From Shewanella sp. (GTDB taxonomy: Bacteria; Pseudomonadota; Gammaproteobacteria; Enterobacterales; Shewanellaceae): a DNA stretch of 5,508 nucleotides. Numbering within the stretch: position 1 is the stretch's first letter; every line of letters starts with the position of its first letter. The DNA is taken from NCBI GenBank assembly GCA_004195335.1, contig SDWK01000014.1, positions 1 through 5,508 of the forward strand, written 5' to 3'. The notes beneath the pieces are model-generated. The model was not told the DNA's origin and did not search any database. It worked only from the letters and a program-made list of their open reading frames with translations. This document shows, piece by piece, positions 1 to 5,508 of this stretch. The translations under genes were made by a program, and so were the position numbers.

Positions 1-26
1 GTATCAAGGGTTGTCCATTTTGTATG

Positions 27-54
27 TTCACAAATACCATATCTTGTGTATATT
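27..54 (+). promoter_or_regulatory. Candidate sigma-70 promoter of nrdG-nrdD
   Basis: TTCACA (27-32) matches the -35 consensus TTGACA at five of six bases. TATATT (49-54) matches TATAAT at five of six, with a 16-bp spacer. Transcription would begin near position 61, giving a leader of about 25 nt before the preferred nrdG start at 86. The upstream NrdR-like box fills most of the spacer, which fits repression by blocking RNA polymerase. The region is AT-rich, so chance matches are possible. Confidence 0.35.
34..49 (+). promoter_or_regulatory. NrdR box 1 (upstream member of tandem pair)
   Basis: ATACCATATCTTGTGT matches the NrdR operator consensus acaCwAtATaTwGtgt at 13 of 16 positions by eye. 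NrdR is the widespread ATP-cone/zinc-ribbon repressor of ribonucleotide reductase operons. It binds pairs of such boxes lying on one face of the helix. This box lies between the candidate -35 and -10 elements of the nrdG promoter. Confidence 0.7.
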
Positions 55-64
55 TTAATTATAA

Positions 65-80
65 GCACTATATATGGTTG
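65..80 (+). promoter_or_regulatory. NrdR box 2 (downstream member of tandem pair)
   Basis: GCACTATATATGGTTG matches the NrdR consensus at about 12 of 16 positions, including the core CTATATAT. It starts exactly 31 bp after box 1, about three helical turns, which is the spacing typical of functional NrdR pairs. It covers the ATG at 74, so that codon is probably in operator/leader DNA and translation more likely begins at 86. Confidence 0.7.
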
Positions 81-85
81 TTAGC

Positions 86-538
86 ATGTTTAATTCCTTA
101 CCCGCTCAAGTTGTCATGCAAGAGGTACCCGGTGAGATTTCATTGCTGTTTAGCATTACCGGTTGTGATGTCGGCTGTAAAGCTTGCCACTCGACCGAGC
201 TTTGGAATGAAGCGTATGGCGACCCACTGAGTGTGGAGCGTTACAGAAGTTATCTCAATCAATATCGCGGCTTTGTCAGCTGTATATTATTTTTTGGTGG
301 AGAGTGGCAGCCCAAGCCGTTAAGTGAGTATCTGACACTCGCTAAGACGATGGGATTTAAAACCTGTTTATACACAGGACGAGAGCAGGTCGCACGGGAG
401 ATCCACGCTCAACTGGATTACCTCAAAACCGGTGAGTTCGATCAACGTCTTGGCGGGCTAGATAGCCCTGACACAAACCAGAAGTTTTACGATTTAGCTC
501 AAAATAAAATAATAAATTATAAATTCATTAACGATTAA
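86..538 (+). CDS. nrdG: Anaerobic ribonucleotide reductase activating protein (radical SAM), NrdG3-like
   Basis: This 150-residue protein is a small radical-SAM activase, close in length to E. coli NrdG (154). It should bind a 4Fe-4S cluster and S-adenosylmethionine and generate the glycyl radical on its partner NrdD in the cytoplasm under anaerobic conditions. The cluster motif CX3CX2C is Cys27, Cys31 and Cys34, followed by HSTELW. A GGEW segment (71-74) is the radical-SAM 'GGE' motif, YTG is at 96-98, and the C-terminal DYLKTG...GGL...TNQ pattern is typical of NrdG. The ATG at 74 would add four residues (154 aa). I prefer 86 because codon 74 lies inside an NrdR-like box; neither start has a clear Shine-Dalgarno. 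nrdD follows after 12 nt. The motif pattern fits the group I remember as TIGR02826 (NrdG3). Function is confident; subtype and start are moderate. Confidence 0.93.
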   Translation: MFNSLPAQVVMQEVPGEISLLFSITGCDVGCKACHSTELWNEAYGDPLSVERYRSYLNQYRGFVSCILFFGGEWQPKPLSEYLTLAKTMGFKTCLYTGREQVAREIHAQLDYLKTGEFDQRLGGLDSPDTNQKFYDLAQNKIINYKFIND

Positions 539-541
539 GGA
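537..541 (+). promoter_or_regulatory. Ribosome binding site of nrdD, overlapping the nrdG stop
   Basis: AAGGA uses the last two bases of the nrdG stop codon TAA (536-538) and lies 9 nt before the nrdD ATG at 551. It fixes the nrdD start and suggests ribosomes ending on nrdG could reinitiate on nrdD. Confidence 0.8.
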
Positions 542-550
542 TATCAAATA

Positions 551-2350
551 ATGGAAAACATACCCTCGGCCCTCATCGAAGAGAAAGTGCAATTTATACA
601 AGATTACATCGATGCCTCTAATGCCGCAGATGGGTCTAAGTATGATGCCAACGCCAATGTCAGCAGTAAAAATTTGGCGACTCTCGAGACCGAGCTGAAT
701 AAGGATATCAATATTGCGGTAAATCGGCGTTTGATGAAGCGCCAGATCGCAACCTTATTCGATTCATCTCTGGCCGAGGAGTATGAGGCTAGCATTAATG
801 AGCACTTGATCTATGCTCACGATGAAAGTTCTTTAAAACCCTATTGTGTGAGCCTGTCTCTCTATCCGATGTTGCTCGATGGACTGACTAAACTTGGTGG
901 TGAGTCGCTAGCGCCTCAGCATCTGGAATCTTTCTGTGGTTGTTTTATTAACTTAGTATTTGCCGTCAGTGCACAATTTGCCGGCGCGGTTGCGACGGTT
1001 GAATTTTTAACCTACTTCGACCATTTTGCCCGTAAGGATTATGGTGATGATTACACCGTTATCGCCAAAGACAAGATTGAAGCGCACCTGCAACACGTGG
1101 TCTATAGCTTGAATCAACCCGCCGCTGCACGGGGCTATCAGTCTGTTTTCTGGAACATTACTCTGTTCTCGGAAAATTTCCTCAATGCCATGTTTGAGAA
1201 CTTCGTGTTCCCGGATGGCGATGCGCCCAACTGGACATCAATCAACAAACTGCAGCACTTCTTCATGGACTGGTTTGGCAAAGAGCGAGAGAAGGCCTTG
1301 CTGACTTACCCTGTGGTTACTGCTGCTATGTTGACCCACCAAGGCAAGGTGGCGGATGTTGAATTTGCAAAGTTCTGCAGTGACCAGATGTCGAAAGGAA
1401 ATAGCTTCTTCGTCTATATGTCAGACAATGCAGACTCGCTGGCGTCCTGCTGTCGTTTACGTAACGAAATCGCCGATAACAGCTTCTCCTATACCTTAGG
1501 GGCCGGCGGGGTCGCCACGGGCTCTATCAATGTTATTACGCTAAATTTGAGTAGGGTTATCCAGCAGGGTAAAGATCTTCGCGCTGAAATTGAAAAGATT
1601 CAACTGTATCAGGTGGCTTACCGAAAGCTGATGGATCACTACCAGGCGTGTAACATGCTCCCTGTGTACGATGCCGGCTTTATTCATCTCGATAAGCAGT
1701 TTTTAACCATAGGCATTAACGGTATGGTCGAGGCCGCAGAGTCCCAAGGTATCGTGGCGGGTAATAACAGCGACTATAAGGCATTCGTAGCGCGTCATCT
1801 TAAGATCATTTACCAGGCCAATAAGGATGCGACTAAACGCTGGGGCTATAAGTTTAATACCGAATTTGTGCCAGCCGAGAACTTAGGGGTCAAGAACGCT
1901 AAATGGGACAGAAAAGCCGGACTCAAGGTCAATCGTGACTGCTACAACTCCTATTTCTACCCGGTAGAAGATGAATCGATAAATCTGGTGGATAAGTTTG
2001 TGCTTCATGGTAAAGAGCTGACACAGTTTCTGGATGGTGGTTCGGCGCTGCACCTGAACCTGGACGAAAACCCCGATCCTGAGCAGTACTTCAAGATATA
2101 TCAGATAGCGGCAAAGACGGGGTGTAACTACTGGACGACGAATGTGAAGGTGACCATCTGCAACAGCTGCAATCACATCGACAAACGAACCTTATACGCC
2201 TGCAGTGCCTGCCACAGCCAAGATATCGATTGGGCTACACGGGTGATAGGCTACCTCAAGAAGGTCACGAGTTTCAGTGAGCCAAGACAGAAAGAGCACG
2301 CGTTGAGACACTATCATCGTGAAGAAACCAAATTGCAGAAAGTGAGCTAA
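551..2350 (+). CDS. nrdD: Anaerobic (class III) ribonucleoside-triphosphate reductase, ATP-cone-less, Bdellovibrio-type
   Basis: This 599-residue glycyl-radical enzyme reduces ribonucleotides to deoxyribonucleotides without oxygen. Gly567, in RVIGYL (564-569), is the predicted radical site and is preceded by a zinc site of two CxxC pairs, Cys537/Cys540 and Cys551/Cys554. Cys301 in CCRL (300-303) aligns with the thiyl-radical Cys290 of phage T4 NrdD, and Cys99 in PYCV aligns with T4 Cys79. TGSINVITLNL (323-333) follows the active-site loop. At the position of T4 Asn311, linked to formate use, there is Ser, so the reductant may be a thioredoxin-like protein (inference). E. coli NrdD has about 712 residues because of an N-terminal ATP-cone; here the catalytic domain starts almost at once, so the overall-activity allosteric switch is absent. 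The tail after GYL (KKVTSFSEPRQKEHALR) resembles neither E. coli nor T4. It fits the family I remember as TIGR02827. The frame is intact. Confidence 0.95.
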   Translation: MENIPSALIEEKVQFIQDYIDASNAADGSKYDANANVSSKNLATLETELNKDINIAVNRRLMKRQIATLFDSSLAEEYEASINEHLIYAHDESSLKPYCVSLSLYPMLLDGLTKLGGESLAPQHLESFCGCFINLVFAVSAQFAGAVATVEFLTYFDHFARKDYGDDYTVIAKDKIEAHLQHVVYSLNQPAAARGYQSVFWNITLFSENFLNAMFENFVFPDGDAPNWTSINKLQHFFMDWFGKEREKALLTYPVVTAAMLTHQGKVADVEFAKFCSDQMSKGNSFFVYMSDNADSLASCCRLRNEIADNSFSYTLGAGGVATGSINVITLNLSRVIQQGKDLRAEIEKIQLYQVAYRKLMDHYQACNMLPVYDAGFIHLDKQFLTIGINGMVEAAESQGIVAGNNSDYKAFVARHLKIIYQANKDATKRWGYKFNTEFVPAENLGVKNAKWDRKAGLKVNRDCYNSYFYPVEDESINLVDKFVLHGKELTQFLDGGSALHLNLDENPDPEQYFKIYQIAAKTGCNYWTTNVKVTICNSCNHIDKRTLYACSACHSQDIDWATRVIGYLKKVTSFSEPRQKEHALRHYHREETKLQKVS

Positions 2351-2358
2351 TCTCATTC

Positions 2359-2377
2359 GTTACGAGCTACTCGTAAC
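2359..2377 (+). repeat. Perfect hairpin immediately 3' of nrdD
   Basis: GTTACGAG and CTCGTAAC form a perfect 8-bp stem with a 3-nt loop (CTA), beginning 8 nt after the nrdD stop codon. No T-tract follows, so it is not a classical rho-independent terminator. It could protect the 3' end of the mRNA or pause polymerase before the terminator at 2462. Confidence 0.6.
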
Positions 2378-2461
2378 TGCCTATTCATCACAGCTTCTGG
2401 CTAGGATAGGTGGTGATAATCGATCGATGAGAAAGGTTATCGAAATAATCTAGAAACAAAC

Positions 2462-2502
2462 AGGACAAGGCCGATATCGAGAATATCGCACCTTGTCCTT
2501 TT
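2462..2502 (+). terminator. Rho-independent terminator of nrdG-nrdD
   Basis: AGGACAAGG (2462-2470) pairs with CCTTGTCCT (2491-2499). Inside that, CGATAT (2472-2477) pairs with ATATCG (2483-2488) around a 5-nt loop, with a small unpaired bulge between the two helices. The run TTTT (2499-2502) follows. On the opposite strand the stem is followed by GTTTGTTT, so it might also stop readthrough from codBA. It lies about 110 nt after the nrdD stop. Confidence 0.75.
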
Positions 2503-2517
2503 ATACACCCAAACGAC

Positions 2518-2536
2518 CTGAAAATACTCGTTTCAG
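2518..2536. repeat. Short inverted repeat
   Basis: CTGAAA (2518-2523) and TTTCAG (2531-2536) form a perfect 6-bp stem around a 7-nt loop. It begins a block running to about 2580 with no recognisable coding content. Alone it is weak and could be chance. Confidence 0.3.
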
Positions 2537-2601
2537 AGGCTTTGCGCGAGTTCAATTCTAGGCGCATTGGTGTAGGAATGATGACCCCATTTTAAGATAA
2601 T

Positions 2602-2642
2602 GCCCATCGTAGTAGGCTTGGGTAAAGCCTTCTACGATGGGC
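2602..2642. terminator. Long hairpin, probable bidirectional terminator
   Basis: GCCCATCGTAG (2602-2612) pairs with CTACGATGGGC (2632-2642), and AGGCTT (2614-2619) pairs with AAGCCT (2625-2630), around a 5-nt loop. That is a 17-bp stem broken by a single T/T mismatch (2613/2631). On the + strand TTT follows; on the - strand the tail is ATTATCTTAAAAT, a weak U-rich tract. It is the strongest candidate terminator for codBA, about 165 nt beyond the codA stop. It could instead be a small palindromic element. Confidence 0.5.
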
Positions 2643-2657
2643 TTTAATGGGCTTTAT
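2638..2657 (+). repeat. Tandem 10-bp direct repeat
   Basis: TGGGCTTTAA (2638-2647) is followed directly by TGGGCTTTAT (2648-2657), a near-perfect duplication of the 3' edge of the hairpin at 2602-2642. It looks like slippage or a local duplication. Confidence 0.5.
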
Positions 2658-2664
2658 TCTGCGT

Positions 2665-2706
2665 CATTGATTTTGCCAAGGGAAAAACCATTACCTACAA
2701 TCAATG
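2665..2706. repeat. Inverted repeat CATTGATT / AATCAATG
   Basis: CATTGATT (2665-2672) and AATCAATG (2699-2706) are perfect 8-bp inverted copies separated by 26 nt. The arms contain TTGAT/ATCAA halves, but the spacing rules out an FNR operator. The meaning is unknown; it may be part of a dispersed intergenic element. Confidence 0.4.
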
Positions 2707-2739
2707 TCTTGCCTAAAGCGCATTAAATTCCCACTGAAT

Positions 2740-2766
2740 CCTGCATTTCCAAGTGGCTTGGGTATA
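2740..2766. repeat. Possible copy of a dispersed intergenic repeat
   Basis: The segment CCTGCATTTCCAAG followed by TGGCTTGGGTATA contains the small inverted repeat CCAAG-TGG-CTTGG (2749-2761). From memory it resembles a motif (TGCA...CAAGTGACTTGGGTATA-like) scattered between genes in Vibrio and Shewanella genomes. Only one copy lies in this window, so repetitiveness cannot be shown here. Confidence 0.3.
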
Positions 2767-2806
2767 CGTTCCGGAACATTACTTTGGCGTCAAAACTTAT
2801 TACCAA

Positions 2807-4102
2807 TTAACGACGAAAGGTAACCGCTTCGGTTTCTGATAAATGTATCTGTGTGGTCGCGATTTGTGTCTGAGCCAAGACTCTGCCGTGACGTATTGAG
2901 AAACGCACCGGCACCTGACGGCGAACGGCATCGAAACCATTGTCTGCGGGGAGAACGAGCAGGCTACCGGGTTTACCCAGCTCGATGCCATATTGGCTCT
3001 GAATATTCAGGGTGCGCGCCGACTTGCTGCTGATAAGGGCCAGGGAGTCGTTTATCTGATCGTATCCCATGATCTGACACACATGCAGGCCCATATGCAG
3101 TACCTGTAGCATGTTAGCCGTACCAAGTGGATACCAAGGATCGAAGATATCATCATGGCCGAAGCAGACATTAATATCTGCGGCTAACATCTCTTTCACC
3201 CGGGTGATGCCACGGCGTTTAGGATAGTCATCGAAACGTCCCTGAAGATGAATGTTAACCAGAGGGTTGGCCACAAAATTTATCCCTGACATCTTAAGCA
3301 GGCGGAACAGGCGAGACGCATAGGCGCCATTATAGGAGTGCATGGCCGTGGTGTGACTCGCCGTTACACGTTCACCCATATCAAATTTATGGGCCAGGGC
3401 GGCGACAGTCTCGACGAAACGTGACTGCTCATCATCTATCTCGTCACAGTGGACATCGATGAGCCTGTCATATTTACGGGCCAGTTCAAACACATAGTGT
3501 AGCGATTCGATACCATATTCACGGGTGAACTCGAAATGGGGGATCGCGCCAATGACATCGGCTCCAAGCTTTACCGCCTCTTCGAGCAACTCTTTGCCAT
3601 TGGGATAAGATAAGATCCCCTCTTGTGGGAAGGCGACGATTTGAATATCGACCCACTGCTTCATCTCCTCCTTCACCTCTAACATGGCTTTCAGGGCGAT
3701 AAGGGTAGGATCAGATACATCGACATGGGTTCTAACATGTTGAATACCGTTGGCTATCTGCCATTTAAGCGTCTGCTTCGCACGGGATTTTACATCTTCG
3801 ATAGAGAGCAGTGACTTACGTTCGCTCCAACGCTCAATGCCTTCAAATAGGGTGCCTGATATGTTCCAACTTGGCTCACCTGCGGTTTGGGTGGTATCTA
3901 AGTGAACATGAGGCTCACAGAAAGGGGCGATAGCTAAGCCGCCTTCACCATCTAAATTTTCTGTGGCGGCCGATTCGCTGAGAGTTAAGGTTTCAGTCAT
4001 CACAGCTATGCGTTTAAATTTTCCCTCTTCAATCAGGATCTGATGCAGACCATCCTTGCCTTGAAGCCTAACGTTTTTGATCAGCATATTTGAAGCTGGC
4101 AT
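2807..4102 (-). CDS. codA: Cytosine deaminase
   Basis: This 431-residue amidohydrolase converts cytosine to uracil and ammonia in the cytoplasm, feeding pyrimidine salvage. It is collinear with E. coli CodA (427 aa) and, compared by eye with that sequence from memory, roughly three quarters identical. Metal and catalytic residues are all present: His65 and His67 (EPHVHLD), Gln160 (FPQEG), His218 and Glu221 (VHCDEID), His250 (ASHTTAMH), and Asp317/Asp318 (GHDD). E. coli CodA works best with iron. An ATG 18 nt upstream (4120) gives 437 aa but overlaps the end of codB. I chose 4102 because AAGGA lies 7 nt before it and the N-terminus then matches E. coli in length. codB ends 10 bp upstream, so the two are co-transcribed. 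The frame is intact and the C-terminus complete. Confidence 0.97.
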   Translation of the reverse strand: MPASNMLIKNVRLQGKDGLHQILIEEGKFKRIAVMTETLTLSESAATENLDGEGGLAIAPFCEPHVHLDTTQTAGEPSWNISGTLFEGIERWSERKSLLSIEDVKSRAKQTLKWQIANGIQHVRTHVDVSDPTLIALKAMLEVKEEMKQWVDIQIVAFPQEGILSYPNGKELLEEAVKLGADVIGAIPHFEFTREYGIESLHYVFELARKYDRLIDVHCDEIDDEQSRFVETVAALAHKFDMGERVTASHTTAMHSYNGAYASRLFRLLKMSGINFVANPLVNIHLQGRFDDYPKRRGITRVKEMLAADINVCFGHDDIFDPWYPLGTANMLQVLHMGLHVCQIMGYDQINDSLALISSKSARTLNIQSQYGIELGKPGSLLVLPADNGFDAVRRQVPVRFSIRHGRVLAQTQIATTQIHLSETEAVTFRR

Positions 4103-4109
4103 CGTATTT

Positions 4110-4114
4110 TCCTT
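4110..4114 (-). promoter_or_regulatory. Ribosome binding site of codA, overlapping the codB stop
   Basis: Read on the - strand, AAGGA shares two bases with the codB stop TAA (4115-4113) and lies 7 nt before the ATG at 4102. It decides the codA start over the ATG at 4120, which overlaps the codB 3' end and has no such site. The arrangement suggests translational coupling. Confidence 0.75.
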
Positions 4115-5378
4115 ATGCATTTGGCGCAGTGTTATCAGTTGATTTTATTGAGCTGTTGTTTGTCTTATATTTTAGCATTGAGTCTAAAAACAGGTAACTT
4201 ACCGCGCCTGCGACGACGGCATTGATAGGGACTATGCCGGGTAACAGATGGCCGGCCATAATCCCTATTGCGACACCCGAAATCGCGGCCCAATTAACGG
4301 TTTCGAATTGAGCGTTGGCAAAGTCTTTGTACTTATCGCGGTTTCTCAGGAAATCCGCAATGATAATGCCACCGATTGGCGGTATGGCGGCGGACAGGAA
4401 GGTGAGCCAACCGACGAAGTTATTATATAACCAAAGCGCGCAAAGTGTGCCAATTATGCCATTGGCGACAGAGAGGTATCTGCTCGGTAATCCGGTGATG
4501 TTGGAAAATCCTAATCCCGATGCATACAGGGCATTGTCATTGGTGGTCCAGATATTTAACCCCAGTATGATAATGGCGGGGATCAATAACCCCTGGGCTA
4601 TCATCACCTCAGATATATCGGACTGTCCTGTTGCCGCTGCACCTGCCGCGCCAAAGATAAACATCAAAGAGTTACCGATGAAAAAGGCGAACATGGTGAC
4701 AAACACCGCATTCATGGGCTTCTTGCCGAAGCGCACAAAATCGGCGGTCAGTGTGCCTGCGGAGATAAATGAGCCAACCACTAACACCAGCGCTGTGGAA
4801 AATTCCATCGGCTTATCCGGTGTGAATGTCATGAGCCCATCGACTCCTCCCATAGTGTCAACGGCTTGCAGTACCGAGTAACCGCCGAACAGGGTGATAG
4901 CGGGGACGGCAATGGCGGAAAGGATCATGATGGCGGCAATGCCAAAGTAAACGGTGGCGGTCATAAGCAGACCTGAGATAATAATGAGGAGGTTAGTGTC
5001 TATGCCTGTCGCTTTATGCACCGGGATGGCAAACATGGCGACCCCAACACCGAACCAACCAACTTGTGTGCCGCCAAGAACAAGAGAGGGAAGCCAGGAG
5101 CCTTTTAAACCGAAGGAGTAACGAGCGAGGAGGTGGGTTGAGAGACCAGTTTGAGCGCCGATGTAACCAAGAAATGAAGTATAAATGCCGAGAATTAAAT
5201 TACCGATGAGAACCGCGAGAATAAAATCATTAAAGGAGAGTCCGGTCCCTAATGTGCCTCCTGTCCACATGCTTGCCGAAAAGAAGGTTAATCCCAGCAT
5301 CACCATGGTGAGAGAGAGAATACCTTTACGTGCCGATTGTGGAACCGGCCCTAAACTATAGTTGTTGTCGCCTGCCAT
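4113..5378 (-). CDS. codB: Cytosine permease (NCS1 family)
   Basis: This 421-residue inner-membrane protein imports cytosine, probably with sodium, to supply the deaminase encoded next. It is highly hydrophobic with about 12 predicted membrane segments and is collinear with E. coli CodB (419 aa) from PVPQSARKG (11-19) to the GIVPINAV segment near 381. Conserved blocks are [12 protein letters not shown] (36-47), [11 protein letters not shown] (102-112), [14 protein letters not shown] (201-214) and [16 protein letters not shown] (275-290). Gln105, Trp108, Phe204, Ser206 and Asn275 match, as I remember them, the cytosine-contacting residues of the Proteus CodB structure. Only the hydrophilic C-terminal tail (about 403-421, rich in Asn, Ser and Thr) differs clearly from E. 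coli, as expected for a free cytoplasmic end. The start at 5378 is supported by GAGGG 6 nt upstream. It is the first gene of a codBA operon. Confidence 0.97.
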   Translation of the reverse strand: MAGDNNYSLGPVPQSARKGILSLTMVMLGLTFFSASMWTGGTLGTGLSFNDFILAVLIGNLILGIYTSFLGYIGAQTGLSTHLLARYSFGLKGSWLPSLVLGGTQVGWFGVGVAMFAIPVHKATGIDTNLLIIISGLLMTATVYFGIAAIMILSAIAVPAITLFGGYSVLQAVDTMGGVDGLMTFTPDKPMEFSTALVLVVGSFISAGTLTADFVRFGKKPMNAVFVTMFAFFIGNSLMFIFGAAGAAATGQSDISEVMIAQGLLIPAIIILGLNIWTTNDNALYASGLGFSNITGLPSRYLSVANGIIGTLCALWLYNNFVGWLTFLSAAIPPIGGIIIADFLRNRDKYKDFANAQFETVNWAAISGVAIGIMAGHLLPGIVPINAVVAGAVSYLFLDSMLKYKTNNSSIKSTDNTAPNA

Positions 5379-5384
5379 CTGTTA

Positions 5385-5389
5385 CCCTC
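5385..5389 (-). promoter_or_regulatory. Ribosome binding site of codB
   Basis: On the - strand, GAGGG lies 6 nt before the ATG at 5378 and supports this start. Confidence 0.75.
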
Positions 5390-5474
5390 AGTGGTATGTT
5401 GGATAAATATTGTGGCTTACCTGAAAGTGTCTCGTTTATAAATAACGTATAAGGATCTTGTTTTATAGAGTCTC

Positions 5475-5490
5475 AGGCAAACGGCGCGTA
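5475..5490 (-). promoter_or_regulatory. Possible PurR-like half operator upstream of codB
   Basis: On the + strand AGGCAAACG (5475-5483) matches one half of the PurR consensus (ACGCAAACGTTTGCGT) at all but one position. The other arm is poor unless a one-base gap is allowed (ACGC-GC-CGTTTGC on the - strand). E. coli codBA is repressed by PurR, so the position about 100 nt upstream of codB is sensible. No convincing -35/-10 pair was found nearby, although TATAAA occurs on the - strand at 5467-5462. This is a weak call. Confidence 0.22.
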
Positions 5491-5508
5491 TTTTAGTGAT
5501 AATATAAT

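Larger units (their letters stand above)
2351..2806. other. Gene-free convergent intergenic region
   Basis: These 456 bp separate the 3' ends of nrdD (+) and codA (-). I see no coding region with a start, ribosome site and plausible length on either strand. The stretch is rich in inverted repeats at 2359-2377, 2462-2499, 2518-2536, 2602-2642 and 2665-2706, plus a 10-bp palindrome GTTCCGGAAC at 2768-2777. The two strongest hairpins can account for termination from both sides. The remainder could be remnants of dispersed repeats or an unrecognised small RNA; nothing in the sequence settles this. Confidence 0.6.

Noticed and set aside
74..85. ATG at 74 as nrdG start
   Set aside because: It lies inside the second NrdR-like box, has no Shine-Dalgarno, and would leave only a very short leader after the candidate promoter. 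Kept as an alternative start only.
1883..2176. 97-codon open frame on the - strand
   Set aside because: Antisense to conserved nrdD sequence, with no recognisable protein features.
2599..2646. 15-codon frame ATG...TAA coextensive with the hairpin at 2602-2642 (attenuator-like leader peptide?)
   Set aside because: There is no ribosome site and no downstream + strand gene to regulate; the gene beyond is convergent. The overlap is explained by the palindrome.
4103..4120. ATG at 4120 as codA start
   Set aside because: It overlaps the codB 3' end and lacks a ribosome site; the ATG at 4102 has AAGGA 7 nt upstream and fits the E. coli CodA N-terminus.
4315..4881. 188-codon open frame on the + strand
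   Set aside because: It lies wholly antisense to codB, whose protein is clearly conserved; it has no recognisable domain or ribosome site and is a shadow frame.
2807..5378. Recent horizontal transfer of codBA from an enteric bacterium
   Set aside because: The proteins resemble E. coli CodA/CodB strongly, but these are highly conserved families. No flanking repeats, integrase or abrupt composition shift is visible to support transfer.
5379..5508. Purine or other riboswitch in the codB leader
   Set aside because: The conserved purine-riboswitch core (such as GTTTCTACC with flanking paired stems) is absent, and no strong stem-loop array is visible.

Overview
The window looks like ordinary chromosome of a marine gammaproteobacterium, plausibly Shewanella or a close relative. 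This is an inference from the enteric-like CodB/CodA proteins, moderate base composition, E. coli-like Shine-Dalgarno sequences and NrdR-type operators. It carries two complete two-gene operons that converge on a gene-free stretch of about 456 bp. No mobile element, CRISPR array, rRNA or tRNA was recognised.

Left half, + strand: a promoter region with a tandem pair of NrdR-like boxes (34-49 and 65-80) precedes nrdG (86-538), the radical-SAM activase. nrdD (551-2350), the anaerobic (class III) ribonucleotide reductase, follows. The two proteins form one system: NrdG uses S-adenosylmethionine and an iron-sulfur cluster to place a radical on Gly567 of NrdD, which then reduces ribonucleotides to deoxyribonucleotides without oxygen. 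This is not the E. coli type. The activase gene comes first, the reductase is only 599 residues and has no N-terminal ATP-cone. Its motifs fit the divergent 'Bdellovibrio-type' (NrdD3/NrdG3) group as I remember it.

Centre, 2351-2806: no gene. It holds a short perfect hairpin just after nrdD, a good rho-independent terminator (2462-2502), a long imperfect hairpin (2602-2642) that could act as a bidirectional terminator, and several smaller inverted repeats. One segment (about 2740-2766) resembles dispersed intergenic repeats of Vibrio/Shewanella-type genomes.

Right half, - strand: codB (5378-4113), cytosine permease, then codA (4102-2807), cytosine deaminase. Together they import cytosine and convert it to uracil and ammonia for pyrimidine salvage and nitrogen supply. 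All catalytic and substrate-binding residues I could check are present. Both operons use the same junction design, with the downstream gene's Shine-Dalgarno starting inside the upstream gene's stop codon (TAAGGA).

I found no new multi-gene system. The points most worth a second look are the NrdR box pair that overlaps the apparent nrdG start, the ATP-cone-less NrdD variant, and the structured intergenic DNA.
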